Below, one piece after another: positions 13,901 through 27,759 of a stretch of DNA of 64,000 bases. The position numbers and the translations under genes are program-made. The first letter of the stretch is position 1; the number at the start of each line of letters is the position of its first letter. The stretch is taken from the NCBI GenBank assembly GCA_029962745.1, contig CM057154.1:3388090-3452089 (forward strand), given 5' to 3'. Source of the stretch: Echinometra lucunter. Lineage: Eukaryota; Echinodermata; Echinoidea; Camarodonta; Echinometridae. Under the pieces are notes generated by a model that worked only from the letters and a program-made list of their open reading frames with translations, was not told the DNA's origin and searched no databases.

Positions 13901-15142
13901 GACGTCACCATACGCACGAACCCTACGTCGGAGGTAGATGTGGAGTGAGTGCGTAAGGGAAGAGCTTGTTCTCACCTGAGTGCTATGCCACTGTGGTGGC
14001 ATTGATTTGAGCTGACAGGAGACTATTCAGCATACAAGGATTGTATGCAATTATTGATTGATGCAAAGGTGTGAACTAGGTGGTGGGGTGCTTCGGGGTT
14101 ACCACGCATAAACTTGTAGACCAATAGCTGGACGCATGCACTCGACTCCATACTTGAATTTTGCAGTATTTGTGCGAAATATCATAACTCTGCTTGTATG
14201 GTATACTTCTCCTAAAGTGTCTGAGATCTCCTTTTCCCCTTTCATTTATTGTGTAGTTGTGCGTGTTGCTGCTAGAGATACGGACTTGTATTTATCACTT
14301 AAGAGCAATAAAAACTGAGACCTTGACCAACGTTGAACTCATAATACCCCCTTGCTGTAGTTACCGAACCTTTGGGTCGCACGGCGCCCCAGATTTTTTC
14401 GCATTCTTATAAGAAACTACAATACAGCTATACTGTTTTGATATAGAGGTGTTTAGTATAGCTTATCATTTTAAATGATACTGGTATATCACGGCTATCT
14501 CTGGCCTTTTCCTTTAAGTAATCTTCATTCTTTTTCTCTTAATGTACATTATATTGCTCGTGAATACGAAAATACCCAGAAAGTGTGGCTTTGTTTAGTG
14601 CATTGGTATCGGCGAAAACAAAAACGGCCAGGAAGAGAAACCGCGTCATGAAATTTAATGACTCTATTCTCAATATGGGGTCACCGTTAATGGCGTTCAT
14701 TAGCATGCCGTTCGAAACCAGTTAATAACATACCACTGGTATTCCAGTCACAAGGGTCAAGCAATATTTGGAACATGACTGTACTCGAAACTTTTTTACA
14801 TCTTCATAAGATATTTGATATATGATTTCACTTTCAGATGTCAGTTGATGTAGTACTAAGTATAGGCGAATGATATTTCTCCTTTCTATGTTCTATCTAT
14901 TGAACATGGATCTATTTTCCTGTATAATGCACTCCATATTATAATGCACCATAATGGATGAAAATGACATACGTAGTCACGTATTCACTCCATGAGGCTT
15001 TTGTTTTTACTTGCACATGAGGCATTTTTCAGCACAGCAATCACTTGTATTCTTATGGAGCTCACCTATGCAGCATAGCACAACAGTTCACAACACCGCA
15101 CAAAGTACGACAATACTCTATTAAGAGGACTGTACTTGCACT
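10909..15142. other. No gene recognised
   Basis: AT-rich noncoding DNA. A short segment at 11278-11350 ('gggcgtagccaggga', then G-rich text containing 'ggagggtgc') resembles the interior and ends of the hAT-like element at 61.0-62.6 kb and may be a remnant. The other open frames in this stretch are short and unrecognised. Confidence 0.5.
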
Positions 15143-15186
15143 GGAAGAAGAAGAAGAAGAAGAAGAAGAAGAAGAAGAAGAAGAAA
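15143..15186. repeat. (AAG)n microsatellite
   Basis: About fourteen consecutive AAG units. It produces a homopolymeric reading frame on the minus strand that should not be taken as a gene. Confidence 0.95.
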
Positions 15187-15261
15187 ATGAGGCAATTTTG
15201 TCTGAGAGCTTGGCATGGTAACTGAACCAGTGATGCTGATTGGTACGGTGAGATGGGTGCG

Positions 15262-16290
15262 GTGCAACCAGGGGGGGGGGGGGGGGGTAGCTTGAGTCTA
15301 ATCATTGAGGGGTTTCATGTCTCATGGGGGGGCACCGACCTTAAAATGTCTGGATGTCCATGAAAATATTTAATCAATAAAAAAACAAAGCAGTTGAGTG
15401 AGAAGAGGGTGTTTGAATTGGTCTTATATTTTAAAGTTCCCTTCCCCTCTCCATTGCTCTCTCTTTCTCTCTCTCTCTTCCTCTATCTCTATCTCTCTCT
15501 GCTCATTTTCTTCTTTTTTGGGGGGGGGGGCCATCCTGGGGAGGGGGGGGGGGGGGGCTGTGCCTCGATGCAATCCATACCTGCGTCAGTGAATGCAACG
15601 ATACAGGTTAGGTGACATAAATAATGTCCAGGTATACCCCATGAATGCATAGCTTGAAACCATGTTCGTCTTGATGTAAGGAATACCACAAGGAACATAA
15701 ATGTCAGACTGATTATGTTAAGCGTAGTCTGATGTGATGCAGACGATCGCTTGGTTGCCCTGGAGGTTGGTGATGTGGTGCATCAGAATGTGGAGGAATT
15801 CTCCCGCCATTATACTTGGCGAGTTCTCAGACGACAGAGACTCTAATCAGATTCTATTTCCATCACTGCATCCAGTGTACCCTCTGATCTCTTTCAATGC
15901 TTGTCTTTCTCATTCACTCATTTTCACTCTCTCTCTCTCTCTTTCTGTCTGTCTGTCTGTCTGTCTGTCTCTCAGTCTCTCTCCGTCTAACGCCTTATTT
16001 CCTTTTTCTTCGTCTTCCCCTCTCCCTCACTCCACTCTCTCTTTCCTCTCTGTTTATACTCTCACTGTTACCCAATTCACTTCTTATCTCTCTTCTTGCT
16101 TTTGTTAACCTTCTTTTGTCTCCCCGTCTCCTGTTCTCATCCCATCTCGATATCTCTTCAACTTTCTCTCTCCCTCCCTCTCTCTCTTCTTTTCTCTATC
16201 GCTCTTTCTCTGTCTGTCTGTCTGTCTCTCTATCACCCTCTTTCTTTCTCTCTCTCTCTCTTTATCCCCTCCCATCTCTGTTTCTCTCTT
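15262..16290. repeat. G-run and polypyrimidine (CT)n-rich low-complexity region
   Basis: Runs of G at about 15271-15287, 15521-15530 and 15545-15557 precede and interleave with a long polypyrimidine region: (CT)n at 15458-15505, and CT/CTGT-rich 15898-16290, including a (CTGT)n block near 15945-15971. The Ser/Leu-rich open frames here come from this composition. The asymmetry of pyrimidines is of the type able to form triplex (H-DNA) structures. Confidence 0.8.
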
Positions 16291-16448
16291 TCTGAATTAT
16301 TATCTGCATGCCCTTTGCTAACACGATAGAACAACGCCCATGGTACCAATGCCACTCCTTAAACATGTTAAAATAATTGTATTGCTTCTCTCCCATACTT
16401 TTCACAACTCCCTTTCTCTGTAATAATATACGCACATTTTACCTCTTA

Positions 16449-16800
16449 AGCCCAGCGCACACCTTACGATCCGACTGGCTCGCGACTGGTCCACGACTGA
16501 GTGAGAGGAGGTGAGTCGTGGGGCAGTCGTAAGCCTCGACACCTTGCGATTCCAGACCCATCCGACTCCTCTAACGTCATATCAATGCTGCTGTCTGATT
16601 GGCTGGAAGATGGATTGAGCCTGCGATCTCTTGCGATCCAGTCGTGAAGATTCGACATGTCAAATCCTTCCGACTGCCCTTCCGACTGGCCTCTGACTGG
16701 TCTACGACTCGCGACTGACCAGAGCTGTGACGTCACATCTCCTCTCACTCAGTCGTGGACCAGTCGTGAGCCAGTCGGAAGGTAAGGTGTGCGCTGGGCT
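16449..16800. mobile_element. PIF/Harbinger-like MITE, 352 bp, TTA target duplication
   Basis: The ends are terminal inverted repeats of about 62 bp (16449-16510 and 16739-16800) starting 'agcccagcgcacacctta', with about three mismatches between arms. The trinucleotide TTA flanks both sides (16446-16448 and 16801-16803). A 3-bp TWA duplication is the hallmark of PIF/Harbinger transposons, so this is best read as a non-autonomous member. The 94-codon minus-strand frame inside is an artefact of the element. The close match of the arms suggests a fairly recent insertion. Confidence 0.8.
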
Positions 16801-16803
16801 TTA

Positions 16804-19357
16804 ATGATTCTACCTTGCGCTTAAAACACTGTAAAAATTCTTTCAATCCCACTTCTACGTCCATTTCTGTCTCCTATCCCTATTAAACCATTATCCATCT
16901 TCATTACTGGAATAGTCGGGTAAATTGCATCACTATGGTAACGAGAGAATAGAAAAGCTTTTCAATTTCTCTTACTCTGGTTTATGTTTATCTCACAGGA
17001 AGTACGCAAAACGAAATGCTTGGAATTAAGGAATATACCTTCCTTATTCATTCCTCAAAATATCAGTTTGTGGTTCGGACATAAAATCTATAAAGCTCGT
17101 ATCTCTCTTATTGCTCATTTGTTGATGTTGTTGTTATTACGTTGCTTTCGTAACAGTATTCAAATTGCCATATAGGCCTAATCTGTAATGTGAATCATCA
17201 CTTTTAGCCTTTTCGTTTCTGGGAACTGCATCATTACTGTAAATCTTGAAATGCTATACTGCTATCGTGTTTTTACATGTTTTATGCTCCGGAAATTGAC
17301 TCTGTTCAAGCTGGGCACTTTTGGTCTGTATTGGGCTTATTTTTTTCCCTTTTTCCTTGATGATGTTTAACCACGATGACTCAATCCAAATCTCGGAAGG
17401 GCTCGCCTTACAGATTGCTCTACCATCTCTATCGATCGTGTAACCTAATGAGGTCAAAATCACTCGTTTCTGTGTTACCAGTCTATTATGTTCCATGTTG
17501 GCAGCCTCATGCTCTGATTATGATTTTAAATTACATTACAAGCTGTAATGAGAGGCTATGAGTTTGAGTCTGTGGTTGAGTTTGTTAGCTAAATGCGAGA
17601 CGTGTTTTCAGTAATTCAGTTAGCACACAGCCCCAAACGGTCCTTGAGCTGAGGGAGGAGCATACATAGCATGGGCAGTTTAGGAGGCTGCCTTTAAGAT
17701 AACACGGAAGGTTGCCCCTTCTAACGTAACAGTGATACATGGGCTGAATACATAAGTGCATAAAGACATTAGGCATGTGCAAGATAATGTGGAGGAATAT
17801 AATAGTGTACATATGGGAAAATAAAACTTACAAATTAAAACTTCATGGTGACTATTTTGAAAGGAAGATTTTTGAAAGTTTAAATATGAAAGGATGAATA
17901 CTAATGTCGGGAATATTAAGAGAATAATGTTGTCGGCAGAGTAAGAGCATTTTTGTTATTGTTGCCATTCATCATTCATGATTTTCTACAGTGAAATACG
18001 ATGAGGTTATTGCACATTTCTTTTCTTGTGGTGATAGTAATGTAAAAGCGATATACTAACATTACAATACCTGTTCTATTATCTGCTGGTTAGCATATCG
18101 AATTTCACTCCATGGTTAAAAATAAATAGCTATATTCTATGCATTACACGTGAGCCTATGTGTGTGAAGGTCTGAAAAATCTACCATCATAATTTATGAA
18201 AGGTTATAATTATTATTAGACCAGCGCTTTCCGTTGAAATTGTAGTGGTACCAGCAGGAATATGAGCTGAGAAAAACTCGCATTTATGAAGATTATAGAA
18301 AATGACTTATGTATAGAATTGTGTATAGTTCATGCGTATACAGTAAGAATACAGCAAAGAAGTAGGATTAAATGACTGATGCAATTAACTCATTATCGGC
18401 TTACATGGAAATCGATATTTTTGAAAACAATCTAACAATTCATTTTGGTCCATTAATGTGTTCAGTCGTCTTAATGGCTTCATGGTAAAGGAATGCTCGG
18501 TCATTGTGTCTTGTTAATTCTGTATGAACTTTATCATTGTGTTCCGTACTGCTAGTGCTACGTTGTAATTTAGAGGGACATAACTCATTTATTGATTTCA
18601 CCTAATTTATTCATGAGAAAAAATGATACAAAATCGATTGAAATGCCTGTAACATAATTAGTATTTTTCGGTGTGACAAGCAATTTACACATAATTTACT
18701 TGCAGACAAACCCCTGAACTCTCCTTATGCCCTTAACTTTCCCTGCATAATTTTCTGTCTTTGCTGTAAATTCATATCTTTCCGATTATATTTCTTTCTT
18801 TCTGTCTTTCCTGTCTGTCTGACTGTCACTGTCTCTCTCTCTCTCTCTCTCTCTCTCTGTCCCTTTGTGTATTCTCACGGATATGTTCCATTTCCACATA
18901 ATAATAGTAGCCATGATATAGGCCTATAAAAGCTTTAGACCTAGAGAGTTGGACTAAAAGTTGATGGAGGGTGTAAGGGCTTCATTATAGTGACCATGGA
19001 AAATGCAATCAGAACATATAAGACCAAAGCTTTTGGACCTGGTCGAAAGTCAAGGCTTTTCACTCCTCCGGCTGGGATCTCCATTCACACTCCTAATAAG
19101 GCGCTAGGGTGCAGAGTTACAGTTCTGCTGGTGTCGTTAACGTGGGGTTCAATCGCATCGCCAGGTGATGTAAGCCTGAAAGGGACTATTGTTTGAAAGC
19201 CATGCATGAAGTAGAATTAAAGGGATTACATGGAGTTGCCAATTTGCAGGAACACCTGTAAAGCTCATTTTCACTATAAAGCCGGGGTAGTATTGCAGGG
19301 CCCTCTGGAAGAAAGGTTACATAATACTGAAGAGGCTACCCTAGGTAACAGAAGATT
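16804..19357. other. No gene recognised
   Basis: Noncoding DNA with a (CT)n tract at about 18826-18858. Short open frames such as 17254-17496 (minus) and 18990-19196 (plus) have no recognisable family signature. Confidence 0.5.
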
Positions 19358-19360
19358 TTA

Positions 19361-19419
<59 letters not shown>

Positions 19420-19470
19420 CGTTATTATTTGAAAATTATTATTATTATGATTATGATTATAATATCGGTT
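19358..19470. repeat. (TTA)n microsatellite
   Basis: More than twenty uninterrupted TTA units, then a degenerate 'ttatgattatgattat' tail. Confidence 0.95.
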
Positions 19471-20691
19471 ATTCACCAAAATGCATAATATCTCTGAAAA
19501 AAATGGAAAATTATTGCATTATACCGATGCAGTATTCCTGAGACTGAGACCGATGATTAAATACAAAGAACTTCATAATTAGTCTGTTCAAGGCATTTTA
19601 ACAATCTTTTTAAAAGCTCTTTTAGAAACATGAACGACCCCTTTAAAATTTTGATCTGCCATCAAATCATTTATCCCGAGATAAAACTCCTTTGTCTCGC
19701 AGAGCTCCGAAAATTAAGGGAATGAACATCGCGGAGGAAATATCATCCATATATTGCTGCACTATTTATGACAAATGACATCATTTACATGCATTTTTGC
19801 AAGATGTCAGTTTATGAGTTATCTTCCCTGCTTCTGCATGATGTCGGAGGCAAGCTCGGAAAACAGTGACCCGCTCTCTCAATTCATATCAGAACCATGT
19901 GTCTTCTTCGCTTATATGCTTTAACGTGCATGAATTCATTTACCCTGTCCCGTCAGTAAATAGTATACCAGAAGGGAAGCCCCTTTTGATAATTATGGAC
20001 CAACATGACAACAGCCCGGTGAGTCAGAGCATCTTTAAATCCATTAGTCCTCCTGGACGATATAGTAACATGTCTTCATTTTGCTTAGTGGTATCATTCT
20101 TCATCTCAAAAGCCCACGGGGGTGTATTAAAACACATGTTTACATCTAGGTTGTCGTGCCCTTAAAATGAGATACCGATTCATTAGACGTGGTAGTTTTT
20201 GTCTTGCATGGTCATTAAGTGGTGCACAGTTCCGTAAAAGTGGAAGACCCACAAACGGACCTCGTCTGTGCTCATTAAAATTGCACTTTTGTCTTTGTGG
20301 ATTGTCAGAAGCTGGAAATGTGCAATTATTAAGTAGATAGGAGATTTGGTCCAGATTTCCTAAATTTTTGATAACATAAGTGCCCTGATAAACTATGTCC
20401 ACTATTGGTTTCCCTATTACTCTTTTTCTCTCTCCCCTCCTCCTCTTCTCTTTCTGCAGTTCTGTCTTTGTCTGAAACATTTGTCAGCGGTTTATTGTGA
20501 AATTTAAAAATCTACTTCTTTCATCAAGCCCAAATAATGATCGAAACGTTTGATATAATTATTAAGGATTAAAATAAAATGTAGATTATTTTTTTACGAC
20601 AGAATTAATCCTTTTCGAAAAAAGACACACAGAATATAACCATTGCATAGTATTACAATTGTACTTCTCTCTGTCTCTCTCTCTATCTCTG

Positions 20692-20722
<31 letters not shown>

Positions 20723-21841
20723 TGTTTGTTTGTATATTGAATAGTATTTTTTTATCCCCCTTCCTCCTATCCTTGTTGTGAACTTTGATAATCTTATATT
20801 CTCTGTCATGAACATCCCCGCCCCGTTTTTCTCCTATTTTCCTTTTTCTGTACACAATTTCAAGAACAAAGATTAGTCAGACTCCGAATGAGTCTAATTT
20901 AAAACTGATATTTAACTTAAACGGATATAAATCATTAGTGCGCTATTTGCATTACGAGCGGAGAACGATATGGTCTTCATTCATTAAAGTAAATGAATAA
21001 ATAATTATGAGCATAGTGCTGATTTTGATTGTCTCTGCATGTCTAGTTTCATCCCAGTACCGAATCCGGAGGTAGAAGACAATCCTCCCTCCTCCATTCA
21101 CAAGATGATTCACCTACGGAATCGGGGGCACTGTTTATGTTTATAATAACCAAAGGGCCATGACATTTAAATAGTCTTATTCATGTTATCATTTTAGCAC
21201 GATGGTGTCATAAACTAGTCATATCCGAATCTTGAACTCTACTGAGCTCTTGACATCAGTGCACGGAGGTCGCAGATGCCGTAATTCACTCATAACGATA
21301 TTTCTTTGTTATAGCAGCTATACAAAGAGGAAGTGGGATGAGAGTGTTTTTGTGAATGAATATGATGACGGCATCACTGCCATATGCAACCCTTTATCGT
21401 TGAAAAGAATGAACTTTGTAGTGCAAAGCTTTATTTTTAGCACAGTGACTATGTCTTAAGTTAAGGTATATATCTTGATATCTTTATCCCGTGTCACGGT
21501 GAACAAAGTTTTGTTATTGTGTTTCAAAAAGTTGGAAGAAATGACGGAACTCCTTATGAAAAGTAACTATGAGAAGTGCGAGAAGACGACAAAGTAATCC
21601 ATTTTGAATGAAGGCTGGCAGGTGCGTTCGTTTATTCATAATGTTGATTTGAGTCGCTTCCCAGCCTTTAATACCAATCTCTTTATCTCTTTCTCTTTCT
21701 CTTTCTCACCCACATTCATAGACACCTAGACACAAGTTCTTTAGCTTCTCCCTTTCACATAAACACCCACCCACTCTCTCTCTCACACATTTTTTTAAAA
21801 ACATACAATACGCCTACATCACGTTAATTTATTTGATGTAC
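19471..21841. other. No gene recognised
   Basis: AT-rich noncoding DNA. A CT-rich tract with GT interruptions lies near 20667-20722 and generates Arg/Glu-rich minus-strand frames that are artefacts. The 117-codon minus-strand frame near 20127-20480 has AT-rich composition and no known motif. Confidence 0.5.
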
Positions 21842-21960
21842 GATAAAAAGCAGCGTAGATAATGCCTTGCTCAAGGATATAAGTGCCGAGCCGGGGATCG
21901 AACCCCCATAATTCTCGCGTATCCAGTTAAGAGCCTTAAAAAAACATTGGACTAAACGGA
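21842..21960 (-). mobile_element. tRNA-related SINE-like fragment
   Basis: On the minus strand this segment contains a good RNA polymerase III B box (complement of 'ggatcgaaccc', 21895-21905) within 'ggggttcgatccccggc', like a tRNA T-arm. The tRNA-like text 'ggctcttaactgg' (complement of 21923-21935) lies upstream, where an A box or anticodon arm would be expected. No cloverleaf closes well, so it is not a functional tRNA gene. A tRNA-derived SINE or SINE fragment is the best reading. Confidence 0.45.
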
Positions 21961-22030
21961 ACCTCCGCGCGCGCGGCGCACACACACACACACACACACA
22001 CTCCTTCCCTCTCTCTCTCTCTCTCTCTCC
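21961..22030. repeat. (CG)n/(CA)n/(CT)n composite microsatellite
   Basis: Alternating purine-pyrimidine 'cgcgcgcggcg' passes into about ten CA units and then CT units. The first two parts are of the type that can adopt Z-DNA. Confidence 0.85.
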
Positions 22031-25000
22031 AATGCTAATCTGTGGTATAGCCGATTTTGTTATTCAGACTCGAAAACCTAATTTAAAAACAGTCGTCTTA
22101 TATCACCCACATTGGTACTATTGCCATTGGTAAAGCCGCAAAAGAGCAAACTGAGGAAACAGAAGTAATTGTCTACATATTGCCCAATATTAAGATGCGT
22201 CTTTCCCTTTAATTTCCATTTTAAAGAGCTCCGAGCGATCGCGTGCTTCGGATTACCATGAATACGAGGAGAAAAACACAATACCCGCACGGCATACTCT
22301 TCGCTCAAATATACCCTTGAACCTGTCCAGACGAAAAGTGTACCTAACCCCCCAACTCCCGACCCCATCGATGCCCTCAGCTAAAGGGCAAGACTTACGA
22401 CCCCCAAAGCTTGATACACAATATTTGATGGATTGCTTGGAGATCCAGAGATTTGACAAATATGAACTACTCCGTGTACCCCGCAGCAGAGAAGCGTTCA
22501 GTTACGATTTATTTTGAGAACAAGCATGGGAGAGCCGGGTGAAATGTAAGGTTAAATGGAAAATTCGTACTTAGGAGAGAGAGAGAGAAAAAAGAAACAG
22601 TTCTTGTTTGAAAAATCAAGACGGCAAAGAACACATAGCACTTTAGTGAACGGTGCATGTTTCGAAGTTATCAAACTTCATTATCGGCCTGAGATTTTCC
22701 AGTTTAGAGTCAACTTCTTGTCTTGTATCCTCCTAAATGTGCATTTTATGACTTTTAATTACCGGGATGAATCAGGGAAAATGTACTTTGACAGCAGAAA
22801 ACGGTTGCCATGCATATCGTGAGTTTTGTTGTAAGTTAACGTGGATCTGTTTCGATAGAACCTTCAGGATTGTATAAAAGTTTAATTTTCGATCATACAA
22901 TAACTTTTCTTTATATAGACATCTATCATGTCTATAATGAAGAAAGTCAAGTGTCACATTTTCAAAGCATCATGAAACTGATACCAATCAATTCCAATAA
23001 CATTGGTAATGGAGTCTTTTCACAGCTAACCTATATATCCTTGAGTAACCATAGGAACGACTCTTTCAGGTCTTTTGTTCTTTATCTGTATATTCAAAAT
23101 CCCCTTTCTCTTTCTCACAATACACACAAGCACATCCACACTAATTTGTGTGTGCTTTTCTCTATTCTCTCTGTATTTCTTTCTCCCCTTCTTTTCTTTT
23201 CCTTCCCTCTCTCCTATCCTCCCGTCTCCTCCGCCATGTCTGTTACACCTGTCTCAGACGACTGATTGGACACCTATGCCTAACCTTAATGAGGTTTTGT
23301 TTTCGAACCCCCTTTGTCTCACAAAGACTACTTGAGGTCACTCTTGGAGACTCTAATTAATAACCTAGTATGTGTGTAATGTACAGGTAAGAAGACATCA
23401 TGGCGTTCTGCTCGAACATGACAACACATCTTATTTACAACATTCCTCATGTTCAGTCCATGTAGAGTCGTCAACCGTGTCCCACTCACCATGTTATTTT
23501 GTCGTGCCTTCTGCAATTCCCAGCTTTCTGCACACAAATATCGGTAAACAGGTAAAAAGCAAAGAGTTTGACTTGTAGAAAATGTAAAGACACAATGTCA
23601 AGCTGAACGTTCAAGGATGTCATGGTTATTGCACATTGTTTACGTCACAAAATTTTGAAGTATGTCTGCAAGAAAATGTCGGTGTTACGAAAGGCCAAAA
23701 GGGCATTTGATTCTGTATCGTATAAAGATAAAAGAGTTTAATGTCCTTCTGTCTCTCAGCAGACGTATAGTGACTCTCTTGCAATTACAGAGAAGAACAT
23801 TGTCTCCAGACGTATAGTCACGCAAAGGCCATAAAGTGTCACTCCCGGAAAGCCCACTAATGTCCTCATGGTTCTTGTTGCTATTAAAAGTTATCCAGAC
23901 ATATCTATTTTGGTCAGATGTCAACCAGACATGGCCATTCTGGTATCATCCAACCTACATTTAATTTGAATGTCATGATGATCCTTAAGGCCACCTTGAC
24001 TCTCTTTAATTGTTCTTTTCCTTTGAAAAGGCAACATGGATTCATCACTCCTGTCGGAAAGGGGCCATCAGAATGATTATTATCACTGATTATGACAAAG
24101 CACGATCGGGCCTTGAACTTTTTATGTTACATGACGGATGGATATTACCTTGTCCGTGTGATGTCCAAGATGGAACTTCATGTCCGAGAAAAATCTCAAG
24201 ATCAAATGACAGAACCTTGGTCGCCTCATAGACCACTCCATCATATCATGGACCTACAAGCATTGCCTTGAGACCGGACGGAACTTGCATATGAAAGAGC
24301 GGATGAGTGCGTACTTTTAGCTTTCATTAACATTAATCTCTACCGACTGCCATATTGCCCGAAGGGAGCTTCTCGTTATGTAAATCCACGAGATGGTTTA
24401 CAATCCCGATATAGAATATGGGATGAGGTACAGAAGGTTTTCGTTTCGGTATACAGTGACTCTGTGCTTTATGATGTATTACAGAAATTTTGCTACATTT
24501 CATAACAATATACGAGTCATGTCGGCCAATAGTTTCTTCATAGATATTACCCACTGTGCAATGCTAACATGTAATGTTTGTAATATTGTGAACAAGTGGA
24601 AGAAAATAATGTATTGCCCCCTCCAAGCTCTCTCTCTCATTTTCGTGACATTAATACGGCGATTGACATTTCGGTCGGCAGCCATTACTGCCGAATGTTG
24701 CTCAAAATGTAATAAAAGCGAAATTGGACCCCCTTGATCTTTATGAAGAGTTATATGGCATGGCGGGTAGCAAAGTAATAACAGAGAGTGCAGGTATGAA
24801 ACGCTATTCTCAAAATATGCTCGGAGATGGGAACTGTATCCAATATTATTACTCACGAAACGATACCTCCCTTGTAAATGGTATTCGAAAACAAGAATTG
24901 TGTACTTTACATAATGTGTTGAATAATAACTGTTCAAATCCTGGTTTCATTTTCCCAGGTTAGTCTCCTCGGTGATAACATTACTCTTCCTGGGAGCCCT

Positions 25001-25064
25001 CCAATGTTTACACCCCGACATTGCCAGTTACTCATTTAGTACACCTCGGTCGAGAAGGACAATA
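22031..25064. other. No gene recognised
   Basis: The plus-strand frame at 22317-22517 has fairly even amino-acid composition, but I cannot match it to any family and see no clean splice sites around it. CT-rich sequence at 23100-23230 explains the Ser/Leu-rich frames there. Nothing else stands out. Confidence 0.5.
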
Positions 25065-25225
25065 TAGGTAAACTTCTTGCCCAAGAATGCAAACACTGGG
25101 TAAAGGTCGAACCCAGGACCACTCTCTCATGAGAGTCAACGAGGGTCAAGAGCCTTGTCCAAGGGTGTAAACTCGAAGCAAGCATCGAACCCAGGACCTC
25201 TGGCAAGAGAATCATGACACCACAT
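25065..25225 (-). repeat. Two tandem tRNA-like/SINE half-units
   Basis: Two copies about 77 bp apart share the pattern 'cttg.ccaag', a short AT stretch, and then 'tcgaacccaggacc' (B-box-like on the minus strand at about 25105-25114 and 25183-25192). The first copy starts near 25075 and the second near 25151. The arrangement resembles the SINE-like fragment at 21.84-21.96 kb and suggests related tRNA-derived elements. Confidence 0.4.
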
Positions 25226-27759
25226 TGTTCCCGCTATCTACGTTAGATGTTGATAGACTGAAATCAGGGAGAACATTAGAGTATCATCCGTATCCCCTGG
25301 AGGCTACTGCATCAGTACATACACCATGATTATTTAGCAAGATTTCTCTCAAGATGCAATGCTATTAGTGAGGCATGACTATCCCCATGCATAATTATGG
25401 TTTGGTATAATTGGATTCATAGATTAGTCAGTGTTTAACGAGAAACACTGTTAGAGTAGCCAGTCAATACAGTAATAACGCATTGGTGTTCGTCCTCACA
25501 CTCGCATATGCATGGTGAACGTAGGGACATGCACATTGGCACGAAAATCTTGAAATCGTCTTTGATCAGTGCATCGGCCTTCGCCATTGTGCATAATGTC
25601 CCAGGGATTCTAAGCAGCTCCACCATGTCCACTGTTCGCTACATTCGTCCCCAATGTAATTTCGTCCACGCAAACGTACTCGTCAGAGCTTCAAATGGGA
25701 TCAAAATGTCTACAGGAGACTGGTATTAATACCGACATGCCTTCCCACTAACACTAAGTCGGCAATTTTACCCTAACGATACCTTCCAGTTGCGTGTAGC
25801 CACATTCTCTGTACGATTCCAATTACTAACGGTGTTGATATCGAGGAATGATTGTGTTAACATGATTAAACACCGGCAATGTGAATAAGGGTTGGAGGGT
25901 GTTAGGTAGAATCCCATCCAATCTCCCTTCGAGTCCGTTGAGACTTGGATCAAGGCGTTGAAGGGTTAAAGACCAGTCTGTTCTCAGTTTGCCCTAACAA
26001 GACTCCTTGGGGCAGAAAACTAACATTGCTGGGATTCACCCCAATATTTCGAAACACTATTGGAATTACAGGAGGTGATATGGGCTTATTAAGGGGAAAC
26101 ACGAAATCTGAATCTTTTCTCTCCACTGTTTTCTATACACAGTATATTTACAGCCTTGGCATATGAATTTTGACGCATTTAGAGTTAAATTTCTTTAAGG
26201 AGAAACGAAATTATTTGTACAGTATTTCTTCTGATGGATTATAATTATTCATCGTTAAAGTATTGTCTTTGACAATGGACTATCAAGTAGTGATGTTAGC
26301 ATAGGGGCTTTTAAGATATGAGAGACACGATTTTGATTCACTTGTAGGCTTTGCTCGTCAAATCGAAGGGGTCGCGTGTTTTTATTTCACCCCGAGTCGC
26401 CTCCTTATTATCATCTCGCACGGGAAATTGAATACTTGAAGCCAACAGGAGCAATATACAATCTTGTTTCCATGAATGAAGATGCTCTCTGCTTTCAGCT
26501 ATAGGATAAAATCTAAACTTTTTTGTTGTTTGTTTGTTGTTGTTTGGGGTTTTTATTTGTTTGTTTTAGAGAGGAAGAATTGCGCTAAGACGCGTTATTT
26601 CGTATAGATAGTCTTTCTTTCTTGAAACAGACATTGTCTCATGGTTTCTTCTCGTATTCCCAGCTGCTACATGATCATGGTCATGGTCATAATACGTGGT
26701 TATGACCCTAAACCGTTGACCTTTTCTTTTTGTGGCGTTTCTTACAAAAGTTGATTTAATTGTAATCCTAGACCTATACAAAATGCAAGTCTAGTCACGA
26801 AACATGTAGAGCATGTGTATAGATTCATCTCCTTGTATACCCACTCATTGCAGAGGCACTCATTTCCTTCTCTTAGTCTGAAAGCATCACAGTCTGTCGA
26901 GCAAGCTAGGCGCCATCTGATGGAGTACTGTATTATGTACTCGGGGCGTTTTCAAGGATTCATGAATTTATGGTGGGTTTCGTGTCGTTTTGCCTTTTCT
27001 TTCGCTTTCAGAGACAGATTCTGTGAGCACGATGTGCTTGTTGTCTCTGTTTTCTGTCATTACGTTGATGTATTGATAAAACTTGTGAGGTTCTTAGCGT
27101 AAATAAAACAACATTTAGCAAATCTTGACGTTGCCTTGCCAAAAGGTACATCATTACATGTAGTTTTTGCATGAGTAATGAACCTTTATGTTCATTGTAA
27201 AGTTCAGAAAATAGCAGATACAGCAGAAGTCGCGTGTGTTATCAGGAGTAGATGTTGAAGTAGTGATGCCAGAAAGACAAGGTTTGGCACATCATTATAG
27301 GCTATTTTTAATGGGGGCTAAAGAACCTGATCAGAGGGTACTTTCGGTATTGGGTCTTAAGAGGGTGCACGGGTCAATTGGCCTCCTCCATTTAAACATG
27401 TTAAATCCGCCAATAAAGTTTATTTCCTTGATTTTCTTACATTAGCAGTGGATAGAATGTCATGTGTATAATCATGCACAAACTCTTCACTACTACAAGA
27501 TGATGCCCGAGGATCTTTGTTGTTTCTATCTGTGACCTGGTATAACCTGTATGTAATAGATTTTGAGGAATGAGGAAAAATGTAAAGACGCGGTAATAAT
27601 TCGCATGATGGATCATTCGATAATCGCGTACGTTTAGCGGGAAGCTCATCGGTCGATGATGGTCTTTGTTTGAACATAGTATCTTCGCCTCAATTTCCAC
27701 TCATTAGAATGATTTACCATCGAAATTCACATCATTGCCGGTTGATTTAGGTGTAATTT
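25226..27759. other. No gene recognised
   Basis: Noncoding DNA with scattered short open frames. The most coding-like, 27236-27445 (plus), has no known domain or convincing splice signals. Confidence 0.5.

Noticed and set aside
15897..16329. Long Ser/Leu-rich plus-strand open frames
   Set aside because: They translate a (CT)n-rich polypyrimidine tract in several frames at once; the composition explains the lack of stops.
16464..16748. 94-codon minus-strand frame
   Set aside because: Lies entirely within the Harbinger-like MITE and its inverted repeats.
21895..21935. Functional tRNA gene
   Set aside because: Only the T-arm/B-box region is good; acceptor and D arms do not form.
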